Below are positions 7,778 through 16,994 of a stretch of 64,000 nucleotides of DNA, piece by piece. This DNA comes from Bacillus sp. X1(2014). GTDB lineage: Bacteria; Bacillota; Bacilli; Bacillales_B; DSM-18226. The stretch lies in the NCBI RefSeq assembly GCF_007678255.1, contig NZ_VEED01000001.1:248001-312000 (forward strand), in the 5' to 3' direction. The notes under the pieces were generated by a model. It saw only the letters and a program-made list of their open reading frames with translations, made no database searches and was not told where the DNA came from. Position 1 is the stretch's first letter. Each line of letters starts with the position of its first letter. A program made the position numbers and the translations under genes.

Positions 7778-8980
7778 TTAATTATTGACCATGCTTGATT
7801 TTGAAACAACAAATTGGTGGATTCTCTCCACTGCCTTTTCTAACAATGTTAAAGAGGTTGCGTAGGAAAGACGAATATTATCAGGAGTTCCAAAACCTGA
7901 CCCAGGAATAACTGCAACCTTTGCGTCCACGAGTAAGGCTTCTACAAAAGCATCCACATTCTGGTAACCTGTTATCTCTGCTGCTTTCTTTACATTTGGA
8001 TAAAGATAAAAAGCTCCTTGTGGTTTTACACATGTCACACCTGGAATTGCAACAAGCTTAGTAAAAATAATTTCTAATCTTTCTTCAAATGCCTTCCTCA
8101 TTTCTTCTACTGGCTGTTGTGAACCAGTGTAAGCTGCAATTGCTGCATATTGGGCAGTTGTTGTTGGATTAGATGTGCTATGGCTAGCAAGGTTTGTCAT
8201 CGCTTCAATAATTTTTTTATTACCAGCTGCATACCCTATTCTCCAACCTGTCATCGAATGTGACTTGGAAACGCCATTAATAACAATTGTTTGCTCTTTT
8301 AATTCAGGAGAAAGTTGAGCAATTGAAATATGTTTATTTTCACCGTAAACTAGTTTTTCATATATTTCATCTGAAACAATGAGAATGTTCTCCTCAAGGC
8401 AAACTTTGCCTATTTCCAAAAGTTCTTCAGCAGTATATAGGACTCCTGTAGGGTTGCTAGGCGAATTAATAATAACGGCTTTTGTCTTCTTCGTAATTGC
8501 CTTTCTTAATTGCTCTGGTGTGATTTTAAATTGATTTTTCTCAAATCCCTCAATATAAACTGGTACGCCTCCAGCTAATTTTACTTGTTCTGGGTAACTG
8601 ACCCAATATGGTGTTGGGATGATGACCTCATCACCATCATTTAAGACCACTTGAAACAAGGTATAAAGAACGTGTTTTGCGCCGTTTCCAACAATGATTT
8701 CATTAGGATTAAATGTTAACCCCTGGTCATCAACAAATTTCTTGATAATTGCCTTCTTTAAAGCAGGCAAGCCAGCAGAAGGGGTGTACTTCGTTTGCCC
8801 CTCAGTCATGGATTGATATGCAGCATCTAAAATATGTTGTGGAGTATTAAAGTCAGGCTCACCAGCACCTAGACCGATAACATCCTCCCCTTGTTCCTTT
8901 AGTTCTTTTGCTTTTGCCGTAATCGCTAATGTCGTTGAAGGTGTAAGTGCTTTTACACGATTAGCTAATTCCACTACCAT
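7778..8980 (-). CDS. aspB: Aspartate aminotransferase (class I, PLP)
   Basis: 400 residues. It interconverts aspartate/2-oxoglutarate and oxaloacetate/glutamate in the cytosol. The PLP Schiff-base lysine is Lys239 in SKSHSMTGWRIGYA, with NSPSNPTG (cofactor-binding Asn) and SDEIYE also present. The family opening LANRVKALTPSTTLAI is intact. ATG at 8980 has GGAGG 7 bases upstream; an earlier ATG-like start would overlap the ribosome site. It follows ypmB by 26 bases and is probably in a ypmA-ypmB-aspB transcript. Confidence 0.96.
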   Translation of the reverse strand: MVVELANRVKALTPSTTLAITAKAKELKEQGEDVIGLGAGEPDFNTPQHILDAAYQSMTEGQTKYTPSAGLPALKKAIIKKFVDDQGLTFNPNEIIVGNGAKHVLYTLFQVVLNDGDEVIIPTPYWVSYPEQVKLAGGVPVYIEGFEKNQFKITPEQLRKAITKKTKAVIINSPSNPTGVLYTAEELLEIGKVCLEENILIVSDEIYEKLVYGENKHISIAQLSPELKEQTIVINGVSKSHSMTGWRIGYAAGNKKIIEAMTNLASHSTSNPTTTAQYAAIAAYTGSQQPVEEMRKAFEERLEIIFTKLVAIPGVTCVKPQGAFYLYPNVKKAAEITGYQNVDAFVEALLVDAKVAVIPGSGFGTPDNIRLSYATSLTLLEKAVERIHQFVVSKSSMVNN

Positions 8981-9005
8981 TCCAATTCCTCCGCTCTCCA
9001 TCTAG

Positions 9006-9479
9006 TTATAGGTTTTCAATTTTTTTTAGCCATTCACCTGTATCAAAGTGAACATAGTAATAATTTATTAAATTATTATTAGAACGGTAATAAATTTCCC
9101 ACAGTGGGATATTCTTTTCCATACCGAGACGAACTGAGATGATCTTCTTCGGGCTTTTTTCTTGTTGAAGTTTTTGAATGGCTTCTTCCCTGGTTAAACC
9201 ATTCTTAGCTTTTCTTACGAAAATTTCCTTACTTTTCGCAGGCATCCACACGATAATTTTGTCGCCATTCTTACTTTTTCCCTCAATGACATTAACCGTT
9301 TCAATACCATTATAAATATGAAAATCTTCTACTTCCTTTAGTGAGATTTCCTCTTGAGCACGTGAGACAGCTTTTGTCTCTGCTGTTTTCACAGGATCCA
9401 ATGCTGATAAATAAACTTTTATCAATAACCCACAAAAGGCTAATACTATTATTGATAGAACAATAATCCACTTTTTCAT
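9006..9479 (-). CDS. ypmB: YpmB/TseB-like membrane-anchored PepSY-like protein (DUF5590)
   Basis: 157 residues: an N-terminal membrane anchor (about 4-23), then an extracytoplasmic region with two small PepSY-like repeats (ITRE-type segment GLTREEAIQKL and a KIISVRLG... sheet). Length and site between ypmA and aspB match B. subtilis YpmB, reported as TseB, a cell-wall elongation factor acting with a class B PBP. That functional link is family knowledge; the sequence shows only topology and domain. Confidence 0.88.
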   Translation of the reverse strand: MKKWIIVLSIIVLAFCGLLIKVYLSALDPVKTAETKAVSRAQEEISLKEVEDFHIYNGIETVNVIEGKSKNGDKIIVWMPAKSKEIFVRKAKNGLTREEAIQKLQQEKSPKKIISVRLGMEKNIPLWEIYYRSNNNLINYYYVHFDTGEWLKKIENL

Positions 9480-9494
9480 TGCTAATTCACTTCT

Positions 9495-9665
9495 TTATGT
9501 ACGATAAATCGTAAAAATCGCTGTATTTTGATTCGCTTGATCCAGTGCAAGTCCAAACATAAGGTCTTCCTGTTTCAAGGTTCGATTAAGGGCGTCAACA
9601 ATTTTATACAAATCCGGACTGTGTTGGATTTTCACTGTTGATAAAACTTCTATTTTACTTTCCAT
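9495..9665 (-). CDS. ypmA: YpmA family small protein (DUF4264)
   Basis: A 56-residue protein beginning MESKIEVLSTVKI and ending AIFTIYRT, the signature ends of YpmA. GGAGG lies 8 bases before the ATG. It is followed by ypmB after 15 bases, and both probably start from the promoter near 9724-9755. No signal peptide and no known activity. Confidence 0.88.
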   Translation of the reverse strand: MESKIEVLSTVKIQHSPDLYKIVDALNRTLKQEDLMFGLALDQANQNTAIFTIYRT

Positions 9666-9723
9666 CCGTTATCCTCCAATATTTTTCCTATTTATCTACA
9701 TTTTTTGATAAATCTTATCCATT

Positions 9724-9755
9724 ATTATAACAGGTGGAAGCAAAAAGCGGGTCAA
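9724..9755 (-). promoter_or_regulatory. Candidate sigma-A promoter of ypmA-ypmB-aspB
   Basis: TATAAT (9724-9729 on the minus strand) preceded by an extended -10 TG, with TTGACC at 9750-9755. The 20-base spacer is long, but the extended -10 could compensate. Confidence 0.45.
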
Positions 9756-9783
9756 AGATGCTATGATTTTTCTAATAAAATTT

Positions 9784-10635
9784 TTATTCATCCGTTTCAA
9801 TCGGTATGGTTATGATTTCATAATTTGAATCTGTGAATTTTATTGTTATGGTTCCATGTTTTTTCGTTGAATAAATTTCTGACCACGTTTCGTGAAGATC
9901 GACTAGTATATCTGGATCATGCGCCTCTTCTTCTGGTGAAAAAAGGACTGAAATTTGCGGATTTAGATATTGAATTAATTTCTCAGATAAGGAATTTTCC
10001 GGTGCACCATTAGGGATTTTAAACACATTAATATTCTCCAGATTTTTCTCCAAGAGTGTTTCTTCTGCCCTTGGCGTGAATGAAGTCATAAGGAATATTC
10101 GATGATTAAAAAAATCAAGTGTTAGATCCATACCTTCATTCGTATCATTTCCCACAAATTGGACTTCAGCATTCATCTCAGGCAGGATAGGTCTCTTTGT
10201 ACCCTGCCCCCAAGAGATAACTGCAGGCTTATTTTTTGAATCTAACTCTTTTTTGACTTGAGCAGAAAATTTAGGTGTTGTAATAATTTCTTTGATATTA
10301 TATTTCGAGATTAGACGATTTAATTGTTGTCTAGAGAGTTCTGTTCCGTTATGTGTAAGGATTAATTTAGAAATCTCCTTCACATCATACAGGAAAAGCC
10401 ACCCTTCTAATTCCGCAGCAGTTTCTTTTCCTCCGGTATTTATCAAGGTATTCTCATTATTTGCGCCTTGGATTAGTGTTGCTTCCCCTGCCGACAACCC
10501 CAGAAAAGTGACTGCAACTTCATGGTCTTTAATATTTAAATTAATATTTTCAATATTATTTAATGATGGACCTGATGCCTCTACCATGAGTGTGGTCGGA
10601 AGAAAAAATGACAAGATAATTAGTAAGGTTCTCAT
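9784..10635 (-). CDS. Secreted ComEC-like metallo-beta-lactamase-fold protein lacking metal ligands
   Basis: 283 residues. Residues 1-20 form a signal peptide with a VEA-like cleavage site and no lipobox. The mature part reads like the C-terminal beta-lactamase domain of ComEC: FLGLSAGEATLI (44-55) stands where active members have FLDVGQGDxxLI, LINTGG (64-69) replaces LIDTGG, and LTHNGTEL (93-100) replaces LTHxHxDH. The metal-binding histidines and aspartates are therefore missing, which suggests a catalytically dead, extracytoplasmic binding protein. It lies between dinG and ypmA, where B. subtilis has no such gene to my knowledge. Function unknown. Confidence 0.7.
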   Translation of the reverse strand: MRTLLIILSFFLPTTLMVEASGPSLNNIENINLNIKDHEVAVTFLGLSAGEATLIQGANNENTLINTGGKETAAELEGWLFLYDVKEISKLILTHNGTELSRQQLNRLISKYNIKEIITTPKFSAQVKKELDSKNKPAVISWGQGTKRPILPEMNAEVQFVGNDTNEGMDLTLDFFNHRIFLMTSFTPRAEETLLEKNLENINVFKIPNGAPENSLSEKLIQYLNPQISVLFSPEEEAHDPDILVDLHETWSEIYSTKKHGTITIKFTDSNYEIITIPIETDE

Positions 10636-10710
10636 GACACACCTCCTATATTAAGGATGTGTTTATTTACCAATTTTTATCCAGAATAACTTTAATTGAT
10701 GTCCCTCAAA

Positions 10711-13512
10711 TTATAACCACGACTGGATAATTTCAACTAATTCATCCATCTTTCCTCGGTTAATAGGAACTGGAGGAATTGATTTCAAAAATGCCTTTCC
10801 ATATTTCGTGGTTACAATTCTTTTGTCAAACACCACAATGATGCCACGATCACTTTCTGTTCGAATAAGGCGCCCAAAACCTTGTTTAAATCGGAGTATT
10901 GCTTCTGGAAGGGAGTATTCAGAAAAGGAATTTCCCCCCCGTTTTTCGATTAACTGGCATTTCGCCTCTGTTAAAGGATCATCTGGCGGGCTAAACGGAA
11001 GTCTGACAATAACAAGGCAGGATAAGTCCTCACCAGGTATATCAACGCCTTCCCAGAAACTGCTTGTCCCTAACAATAAGGCCTTATCATACCGCTGAAA
11101 GTTTCTGGTTAGCCTTGTTCTGCTTCCACTGGTTATCCCTTGTGCAATCATTGCATAGTCATGTAAAAAACCACTTTCTTTGATTAATTCATAGGTTTTC
11201 TTTAGCATGTCATAGGCGGTAAATAGAAGCAGCATTCTACCCTTAGTTGCTTCAGCTATTGTAATAATATGCTCAGTAATTGAAATCACATAATCATCCA
11301 AAGATACTGTATTAATTTCTGGTAAGTCCTCTGGAATTAAAAGCTGCACCTGTTGATTATATGCAAATGGAGATGGAATATTTAATTGTACTGTAGATAC
11401 GGGGTCTAAACCCATTTCCTTTATAAAATAATCAAATGATTTATTTACAGTTAACGTTGCCGAAGTAAATACTACCGCTTTTTTTAATTGAAAGAATTGT
11501 TCGTTTAGTTTCCCTGCAACGGAAGTTGGCTGTACCATAAAGGTAGTAACATTTTGCGGTGAGCGTATATCTATTTCAATCCATTTTACATCATTCGTTA
11601 TTTTAAGAAAGGAATTGATCACCGTTTCTCTAAGTTCTGTTAATTCGATTTGAAATGAAAGGATCTCCTCCAATTTATTTTCTTCTATTCGTGAAAAAGA
11701 ATTACTTTCATTTTTAACCCATTCAAGACGTTCACTGATTTCTGAATAAAGGTCCTTTAGTAAAAAGGCAAATCTCTCAGCACTGTGAACTAGTGCCTTT
11801 TTTTCTTTTGCTTCGTCATTGGGTGAAAAGCGAATTTTGGCACGATTCACTCCTTTTTTATTCGCCATCTTGGATCTCGCAAAAAGAGCAATCAATTGAA
11901 AAAATTCATCCATTTCAAAAATAAGATCAGCCATAAGTTGATTTACCTTAGTTGAGGTGGTCCTGATCTCACTTTTTCTTGGTATAGAATCAATTAGTTT
12001 TTCCAAATCATAAAAGAGCTGTTTTTGTTCATATAGTCCAAATTGACCTAGTAGGAGACGGGTAGATAAATAATCTAATGTATGTCCAAAAAACTGACTT
12101 GCAGCTTTTTCAAAATGATGCCCTTCATCAATAATGGCATACGAAAATTCAGGCAAGATAGCCGCTTCACCTTTAATATCACTTAATAATAAAGAATGAT
12201 TTGTAATAATAAGATCAGCTACTTCAGCCTTTCTTTTTGCTCTTAAATAAAAATCTCTTTCTTGCCATGCTTCGTCTTGTAAAAAAATTGATGGTTCATT
12301 CTTTATTTTATTCCAAAAAATCTGCCCGCCGCTTGAAAGGTTTAACTCATCCCGATCACCGGTTTCTGTTTCGATCAGCCATACAAGAATTTGCATTTTG
12401 GTTAATCCAGTATCGTAATTATCGTTATCATCTGCTAGCGTCTGGTGAAACTTTTCTAAACTAAGATAATGATTTCTACCCTTTAGCAATACAGTGTTTA
12501 AAGGAAAGGGCAAAAGTTTAGCCAAGAGCGGTATTTCATTTTTTAGAATTTGTTCTTGCAAATGGATAGTATGTGTACTTATAACGATAGGATTCTTATT
12601 TTTTCTAGAAAAGTAAGCACATGGCAGCAAATAGCCAAGTGATTTTCCTACACCTGTACCAGCTTCAATCACAGCATGATTTTCACTTTGAAAAGCCTGG
12701 TAGACTGTATCCATCATGTTAAATTGGCCAGTTCTCTTCTCAAAAGCTTCAAATGCCTGACTGACCAATTCGATTTTTTCAGCTTCAGATGCAGGAAAAC
12801 GATATTCTTTATCTTCAGCATGCAGCCTTATATGGTTGGGAATTCTTTTTAAAGCAAGTTCTTTAAATATCTCAATTGTCTCAGATAAACTTTCGACAGT
12901 TTCTTCTTTATTAACAAGTAATTCATCAAGCAACTGTTGAAGGTCGCTTTTCAATCCCCCTGATAAATGAGCAAGCTGTTTTATTGTTGTGATTGGTAAT
13001 GAAGTCAAACGTTCTAAAAGAATAAGTAAAAGTTCAGCTGTTACCTGTGCATCACTATCTGCTTGATGGGGGCGATCATGATTCAATTTTTCTCTCTCCG
13101 CTAAATCAGATAACTTATAACCATCTGCTGTCGGATATAGGATTCTCGCCAATTCAACCGTATCTAGAACAGGACCGAAGAACCCTTCTTGGCCTGATTG
13201 GATTAATTCTTCTTGAAGAAAGGACAAATCAAACAAAACATTATGTGCAACAAAATAAGCCCCATCAAGTAAAGTCATGACTTTTTCTGCAATTTCAGAA
13301 AAAAGCGGCGCATCTTTCACCATATCATCATTTAATCCAGTTAATTCTTCAATAAATATGGGGATGGATTTTTTGGGATTAATTAACGATGAAAACTTTT
13401 CTGTGATTTTCCCATTTTCAATGACCACAGCTGCAAATTGGATGATTTTATCACCTTTTTTTGGAATGTTTCCCGTTGTTTCCAAATCGATTACGACGAA
13501 TTTATTTCGCAT
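10711..13512 (-). CDS. dinG: ATP-dependent helicase/exonuclease DinG (Gram-positive type)
   Basis: 933 residues with an N-terminal DnaQ-like 3'-5' exonuclease (FVVIDLETTGN at 5-15, HNVLFDLSFL, and HQADSDAQVT in the third motif). An XPD-like superfamily 2 helicase follows, with Walker A GTGVGKS (about 287), DEGH box, and motif VI QGFGRLIRTESDRG near the C-terminus. The four-cysteine Fe-S domain of E. coli DinG is not evident, as expected for the Bacillus type, which has the exonuclease fusion instead. It starts at ATG 13512 with GGGGTG upstream. It likely acts in DNA repair; substrate and SOS control cannot be read here. Confidence 0.93.
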   Translation of the reverse strand: MRNKFVVIDLETTGNIPKKGDKIIQFAAVVIENGKITEKFSSLINPKKSIPIFIEELTGLNDDMVKDAPLFSEIAEKVMTLLDGAYFVAHNVLFDLSFLQEELIQSGQEGFFGPVLDTVELARILYPTADGYKLSDLAEREKLNHDRPHQADSDAQVTAELLLILLERLTSLPITTIKQLAHLSGGLKSDLQQLLDELLVNKEETVESLSETIEIFKELALKRIPNHIRLHAEDKEYRFPASEAEKIELVSQAFEAFEKRTGQFNMMDTVYQAFQSENHAVIEAGTGVGKSLGYLLPCAYFSRKNKNPIVISTHTIHLQEQILKNEIPLLAKLLPFPLNTVLLKGRNHYLSLEKFHQTLADDNDNYDTGLTKMQILVWLIETETGDRDELNLSSGGQIFWNKIKNEPSIFLQDEAWQERDFYLRAKRKAEVADLIITNHSLLLSDIKGEAAILPEFSYAIIDEGHHFEKAASQFFGHTLDYLSTRLLLGQFGLYEQKQLFYDLEKLIDSIPRKSEIRTTSTKVNQLMADLIFEMDEFFQLIALFARSKMANKKGVNRAKIRFSPNDEAKEKKALVHSAERFAFLLKDLYSEISERLEWVKNESNSFSRIEENKLEEILSFQIELTELRETVINSFLKITNDVKWIEIDIRSPQNVTTFMVQPTSVAGKLNEQFFQLKKAVVFTSATLTVNKSFDYFIKEMGLDPVSTVQLNIPSPFAYNQQVQLLIPEDLPEINTVSLDDYVISITEHIITIAEATKGRMLLLFTAYDMLKKTYELIKESGFLHDYAMIAQGITSGSRTRLTRNFQRYDKALLLGTSSFWEGVDIPGEDLSCLVIVRLPFSPPDDPLTEAKCQLIEKRGGNSFSEYSLPEAILRFKQGFGRLIRTESDRGIIVVFDKRIVTTKYGKAFLKSIPPVPINRGKMDELVEIIQSWL

Positions 13513-13660
13513 TTATTAACACCCCAAACCTTCGTTCATTAAAACGGTATCACATAATCTTTAAAAGAAAAAGTATACACTACTAGGAGCTCTAGTTTCT
13601 ACCATAAACTTTACGATTATTTTTATTATGTATATTATATAAAACTCTAAGTAAAAAAGA

Positions 13661-13682
13661 AAAATCCCCTGAACGGGGATTA
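13661..13682 (-). terminator. Terminator of the panBCD transcript
   Basis: AATCCCC / GGGGATT stem with a 5-base loop, then TTTTTCTTTTTT on the minus strand. It overlaps the panD stop codon. Confidence 0.8.
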
Positions 13683-14063
13683 CATGATCGTTAATGCAGG
13701 TTCAGCATGAATGAGTTCTTTAATCCGATTATCTTCATCCATGATCGCTACTTTTGGTTTATGTGCAGCTACTTTTTCTTCAGCAATCAGCGCATAAGAG
13801 ATAATAATGACGATATCACCTTTTTGAACAAGACGGGCGGCTGCACCATTTAAACAAATGACTCCACTGCCTCTTTCACCAGGAATTATATAAGTCTCTA
13901 AGCGGGCACCGTTATTATTGTTAACAATTTGAACTTTTTCATTTGCAATCATTCCGACTGCATCTAAAATGTCCTCATCGATTGTAATACTGCCTACATA
14001 ATTTAAATTTGCCTCAGTAACTGTGGCACGGTGGATCTTTCCGTTCATCATGTTGCGCAACAT
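13680..14063 (-). CDS. panD: Aspartate 1-decarboxylase proenzyme
   Basis: 127 residues. It makes beta-alanine from aspartate for pantothenate synthesis and is self-processed at Gly24-Ser25 (YVGSITID) to form the pyruvoyl group. Catalytic Lys9 (GKIHRATV) and the [11 protein letters not shown] and [10 protein letters not shown] segments are conserved. ATG at 14063, giving the family start M-x-R-x-MM-x-GK, is preferred to an ATG five codons earlier. Third gene of panB-panC-panD. Confidence 0.97.
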   Translation of the reverse strand: MLRNMMNGKIHRATVTEANLNYVGSITIDEDILDAVGMIANEKVQIVNNNNGARLETYIIPGERGSGVICLNGAAARLVQKGDIVIIISYALIAEEKVAAHKPKVAIMDEDNRIKELIHAEPALTIM

Positions 14064-14091
14064 ATCCTCTTCCTCCATTTCCTCTTACCTA

Positions 14092-14940
14092 TCAATCTAT
14101 TTTTGTAATTAAATTGTCTATTAAACGAACCTTTGTAAATTTTACAGCGAGCGCAATAATAATTGTACCCTCTAATTTTGCCAATGGTTTTAATTGCGGA
14201 TAGGAGTAGATTTGGACATAATCAATTACACCAGATGATTCTTTACCAATCTCTTCACGAATCATATGAATTAATTTATTTGGATCTCTCTCACCTGCAT
14301 CTATAGCTGCAGCTGCTGCTTGAAGACTTTGATAAAGAACAGGTGCTTCTTTTCTTTCCTTCGGCAGGAGATTAACATTACGGGAACTCTTAGCCAGTCC
14401 ATCATTTTCCCGGACAATATCTACTGCTACAAGATTTACAGGAATATTAAAATCTGAAATTAACCCTTCAATAACCGCAACTTGCTGAGCATCTTTTTTC
14501 CCAAAATATGCACGTGTTGGCATAATAATGTTAAAGAACTTTGTAATGACTGTAGCAACGCCGTCAAAATGGCCAGGGCGTGAACTACCACATAAAACAT
14601 CTGTGCGCTCCTGTACGGTAACTCTGACTGAAAGGTCGGTCGGATACATTTCTTCTACACTTGGATAAAATAGAAAATCGGCCATTTCACTTTCAGCCAA
14701 GGCACGGTCACGCTCAAAGTCACGCGGATATTCAGCATAATCCTCTTTCGGCCCAAACTGTAAAGGATTCACAAATATGCTGAGGACGACGATATCATTT
14801 TCTTGTCTAGCTCTATTTAACAGCGTTAAATGTCCTTCGTGCAGAAAACCCATCGTTGGAACAAAGCCAATCGATTTTCCTTGGGACTTTTGATTCAAAA
14901 TTAACTCCTGCATTTCTTTAATTGTGGTGATTATCCTCAT
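14092..14940 (-). CDS. panC: Pantothenate synthetase (pantoate-beta-alanine ligase)
   Basis: 282 residues. It joins pantoate and beta-alanine using ATP. The nucleotidyltransferase signatures [14 protein letters not shown] (HxGH-like) and YFGKKDAQQ are present, and KSSRN is the KMSKS-like element. ATG at 14940 overlaps the end of panB in an ATGA arrangement, so translation is coupled. panD follows 28 bases later. Confidence 0.97.
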   Translation of the reverse strand: MRIITTIKEMQELILNQKSQGKSIGFVPTMGFLHEGHLTLLNRARQENDIVVLSIFVNPLQFGPKEDYAEYPRDFERDRALAESEMADFLFYPSVEEMYPTDLSVRVTVQERTDVLCGSSRPGHFDGVATVITKFFNIIMPTRAYFGKKDAQQVAVIEGLISDFNIPVNLVAVDIVRENDGLAKSSRNVNLLPKERKEAPVLYQSLQAAAAAIDAGERDPNKLIHMIREEIGKESSGVIDYVQIYSYPQLKPLAKLEGTIIIALAVKFTKVRLIDNLITKID

Positions 14941-15773
14941 TTTATACCTCCATAAAGCCCTTTGAGTTCCTGCTCCTTCATTGTGAATGAATGCTTATCT
15001 TCAGGAAACTGTTTGTTTTTAACATCTGCTGCATATGCTTGAATAGATTCGATCATAAAAGGATTTACGGAATGGTATTGTTTCACGAACTTCGGTACAC
15101 GCTCAACACCATATCCAAGGATATCATGATAAACGAGCACTTGACCGTCCACCTCAATTCCAGCACCAATACCAATTATAGGTATAGAAAGACTTTGTGT
15201 AATTTCCTCAGCCAATTGTTTTGGGACACATTCAAGGACGATAGCGAATGCTCCTGCTTCTTCACATTTCTTCGCATCATCTATTAGTTTTCTTGCTGCC
15301 TCGGCATCTTTCCCTTGTACTTTATACCCGCCTAATACCCCAACTGATTGTGGAGTTAATCCCAAATGAGCACACACTGGGATGCCTGCTTTCGTTAGAG
15401 CAGATATTTTTTCTATTACATCATCTGCACCTTCAAGCTTTACTGCATGTGCGCCTGTTTCTTGAATGAGTCTGCCTGCATTCAATAAAGTATCTCGGAC
15501 AGATAAATGATAGGTTAAAAATGGCAAGTCTGCGAGAATAAATGTATCTTTAGCACCTCGTTTTACTGCTTTCGTATGATGGATCATGTCTTCAAGCGTC
15601 ACCGGTATGGTTGAATCATACCCTAAGACAACCATACCAAGGGAATCTCCCACCAAAATAATGTCCACTCCACCCTCTTCTGCTTGTTTAGCAGAAGGGT
15701 AATCATACGCAGTTAACATGACAATTTTTTCGTTATTTTCCTTCATTTTCAAAAAATCTGTTACTTGTTTCAT
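14937..15773 (-). CDS. panB: 3-methyl-2-oxobutanoate hydroxymethyltransferase
   Basis: 278 residues. It transfers a hydroxymethyl group from methylene-tetrahydrofolate to ketoisovalerate, the first committed step of pantothenate synthesis. The TIM-barrel motifs [16 protein letters not shown] (Mg-binding Asp), KLEGA and GIGAG are intact. GGAGG lies 9 bases before the ATG. The gene is preceded by a roughly 200-nt leader with a promoter, a compact stem-loop and a terminator-like hairpin, so expression may be controlled by premature termination. Confidence 0.97.
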   Translation of the reverse strand: MKQVTDFLKMKENNEKIVMLTAYDYPSAKQAEEGGVDIILVGDSLGMVVLGYDSTIPVTLEDMIHHTKAVKRGAKDTFILADLPFLTYHLSVRDTLLNAGRLIQETGAHAVKLEGADDVIEKISALTKAGIPVCAHLGLTPQSVGVLGGYKVQGKDAEAARKLIDDAKKCEEAGAFAIVLECVPKQLAEEITQSLSIPIIGIGAGIEVDGQVLVYHDILGYGVERVPKFVKQYHSVNPFMIESIQAYAADVKNKQFPEDKHSFTMKEQELKGLYGGIK

Positions 15774-15830
15774 CCATTTTTCCCTCCTTTTAGTTGGGAG
15801 AGGGAATTAGAAGATTTCGAAGAGCAAATA

Positions 15831-15858
15831 AAAAGATCCATCTGAAGGCAGAGGATCC
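15831..15858 (-). terminator. Leader terminator (attenuator) upstream of panB
   Basis: On the minus strand GATCC-TCTG pairs with CAGA-T-GGATC around a CCTT loop and is followed by TTTTTATTTGC. It lies 58 bases before the panB start, inside the transcript. Its 5' arm can instead pair with CAGAGGGAT, the 3' edge of the upstream stem-loop, which is the usual logic of a terminator/antiterminator switch. Confidence 0.65.
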
Positions 15859-15880
15859 CTATTACTCAATTACATGCTTC

Positions 15881-15919
15881 ATCCCTCTGTCCCGGTCCGT
15901 TAAACGGATCTAGGCAGAA
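15881..15919 (-). ncRNA. Structured panB leader element, candidate pan RNA motif
   Basis: On the minus strand TCTG-CC...GG-GA-CAGA encloses TCCG-TTTAA-CGGA, with an internal loop TAGA/CC and a GA bulge, i.e. a compact two-helix stem with bulged purines. A conserved 'pan' RNA motif upstream of panB in Firmicutes is known from comparative genomics. Position and shape fit it, but I cannot align to the family here. The downstream attenuator hairpin shares pairing partners with this element. Confidence 0.55.
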
Positions 15920-15985
15920 ACCTTTTTAAATTGTTGTTTATTACATAAAGGTGCAGTTCACCATGGATACTGCCCATTGGAATGA

Positions 15986-16013
15986 ATTATAGCAAATTTC
16001 TCGAAAAGTTCAA
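15986..16013 (-). promoter_or_regulatory. Sigma-A promoter of panBCD
   Basis: TTGAAC (16008-16013) and TATAAT (15986-15991) on the minus strand with a 16-base spacer, just after the birA stop. This gives a leader of about 200 nt before panB. Confidence 0.75.
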
Positions 16014-16016
16014 GCC

Positions 16017-16994
16017 TTATAACTCAATATCCGCTGAATAAATTTGGTGAATGAAACCAGTCTGATCCTCTAGTTTCAACACTCCATCATCTGTGATTCC
16101 GAGTGCTTTACCTTCAATGGTCTTCGTTAATGTTCTCGCTTTAATGTACTTACCGATACTGCTGGCATAGCCCTCCCATAAAAGCTTTATTGGTAAGAAG
16201 CCCTGTTCCAAATACATTGTATACAAATTTTCAAAGTTCTTGAGGATACTTTTAATTAATTCTGCCCTCGAAACAGTTTCTTTTTGCTCAATAAAAAGGG
16301 ACGTGGCAATTTCTTGAATTTCTGCTGGGAAATCTTCTGTCTTTTGATTCACATTTATACCTATTCCAATAATAATCGAATGAATTTGATCGGCTTCAGC
16401 CTGTAGCTCAGTTAAAATTCCAGTGACTTTTTTCCCACTAATTAGAACATCATTAGGCCATTTGATATCTGGGATTAAGTCTGTCAATTCTTCAATGGCT
16501 TGAACAATTGCAACCGCTGCTAATAATGTTAATTGTGGCGCATTACTAAGAGGAATATTGGGGCGCAGGATCATGCTCATCCAAATCCCTGTATATTTTG
16601 GAGAATGCCATTTACGGGCCATCCTGCCTCTTCCTGACAACTGCTCTTCGGCGATAATGACCGTTCCTTCTGGGGCATCTTCAGAAGCCATGCGATGGGC
16701 AATCTTCTGAGTAGACTCAACAGTCTCCTCATAATGGATATTTCTCCCCATGAAGTGAGTTGTAAGACCAAGTCTTATTTCATCCGCAGTTATTTTTTCT
16801 GGGGTTTTCAGAATTCGATATCCCTTATTTCTAACTGCATCTAATTCAAATCCTTCTTTTCTTAGTTCCTCTATGTGCTTCCAAACTGCCGTCCTAGAGC
16901 AGCCAATGAGTTCAGCTAGATGTTGACCTGACAAAAAGGCATCTCCGGCATTTGTAAAGGCATCAAGTAATTCTTTTCTTATTTCTGATTGCAC
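16017..16994 (-). CDS. birA: Biotin-[acetyl-CoA carboxylase] ligase / biotin operon repressor
   Basis: 325 residues. It activates biotin to biotinyl-AMP and attaches it to carboxylases; with its N-terminal winged helix (GCSRTAVWKHIEELRKEGF) it also represses biotin genes. The ligase core shows STQ, GRGRMARKWHSP and KWPNDVLI, and the C-terminal SH3-like domain ends IYSADIEL. GTG at 16994 gives xQSEIRKELLDAF, aligned with the B. subtilis start, and has AAGGAG 11 bases upstream; a GTG four codons earlier is too near the ribosome site. It overlaps cca by 16 bases. Confidence 0.95.
   Translation of the reverse strand: MQSEIRKELLDAFTNAGDAFLSGQHLAELIGCSRTAVWKHIEELRKEGFELDAVRNKGYRILKTPEKITADEIRLGLTTHFMGRNIHYEETVESTQKIAHRMASEDAPEGTVIIAEEQLSGRGRMARKWHSPKYTGIWMSMILRPNIPLSNAPQLTLLAAVAIVQAIEELTDLIPDIKWPNDVLISGKKVTGILTELQAEADQIHSIIIGIGINVNQKTEDFPAEIQEIATSLFIEQKETVSRAELIKSILKNFENLYTMYLEQGFLPIKLLWEGYASSIGKYIKARTLTKTIEGKALGITDDGVLKLEDQTGFIHQIYSADIEL

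Noticed and set aside
15774..16013. T-box riboswitch in front of panB
   Set aside because: No AGGGUGGNACCGCG T-box sequence or specifier-stem layout is seen; the leader is better explained by a pan-type element.
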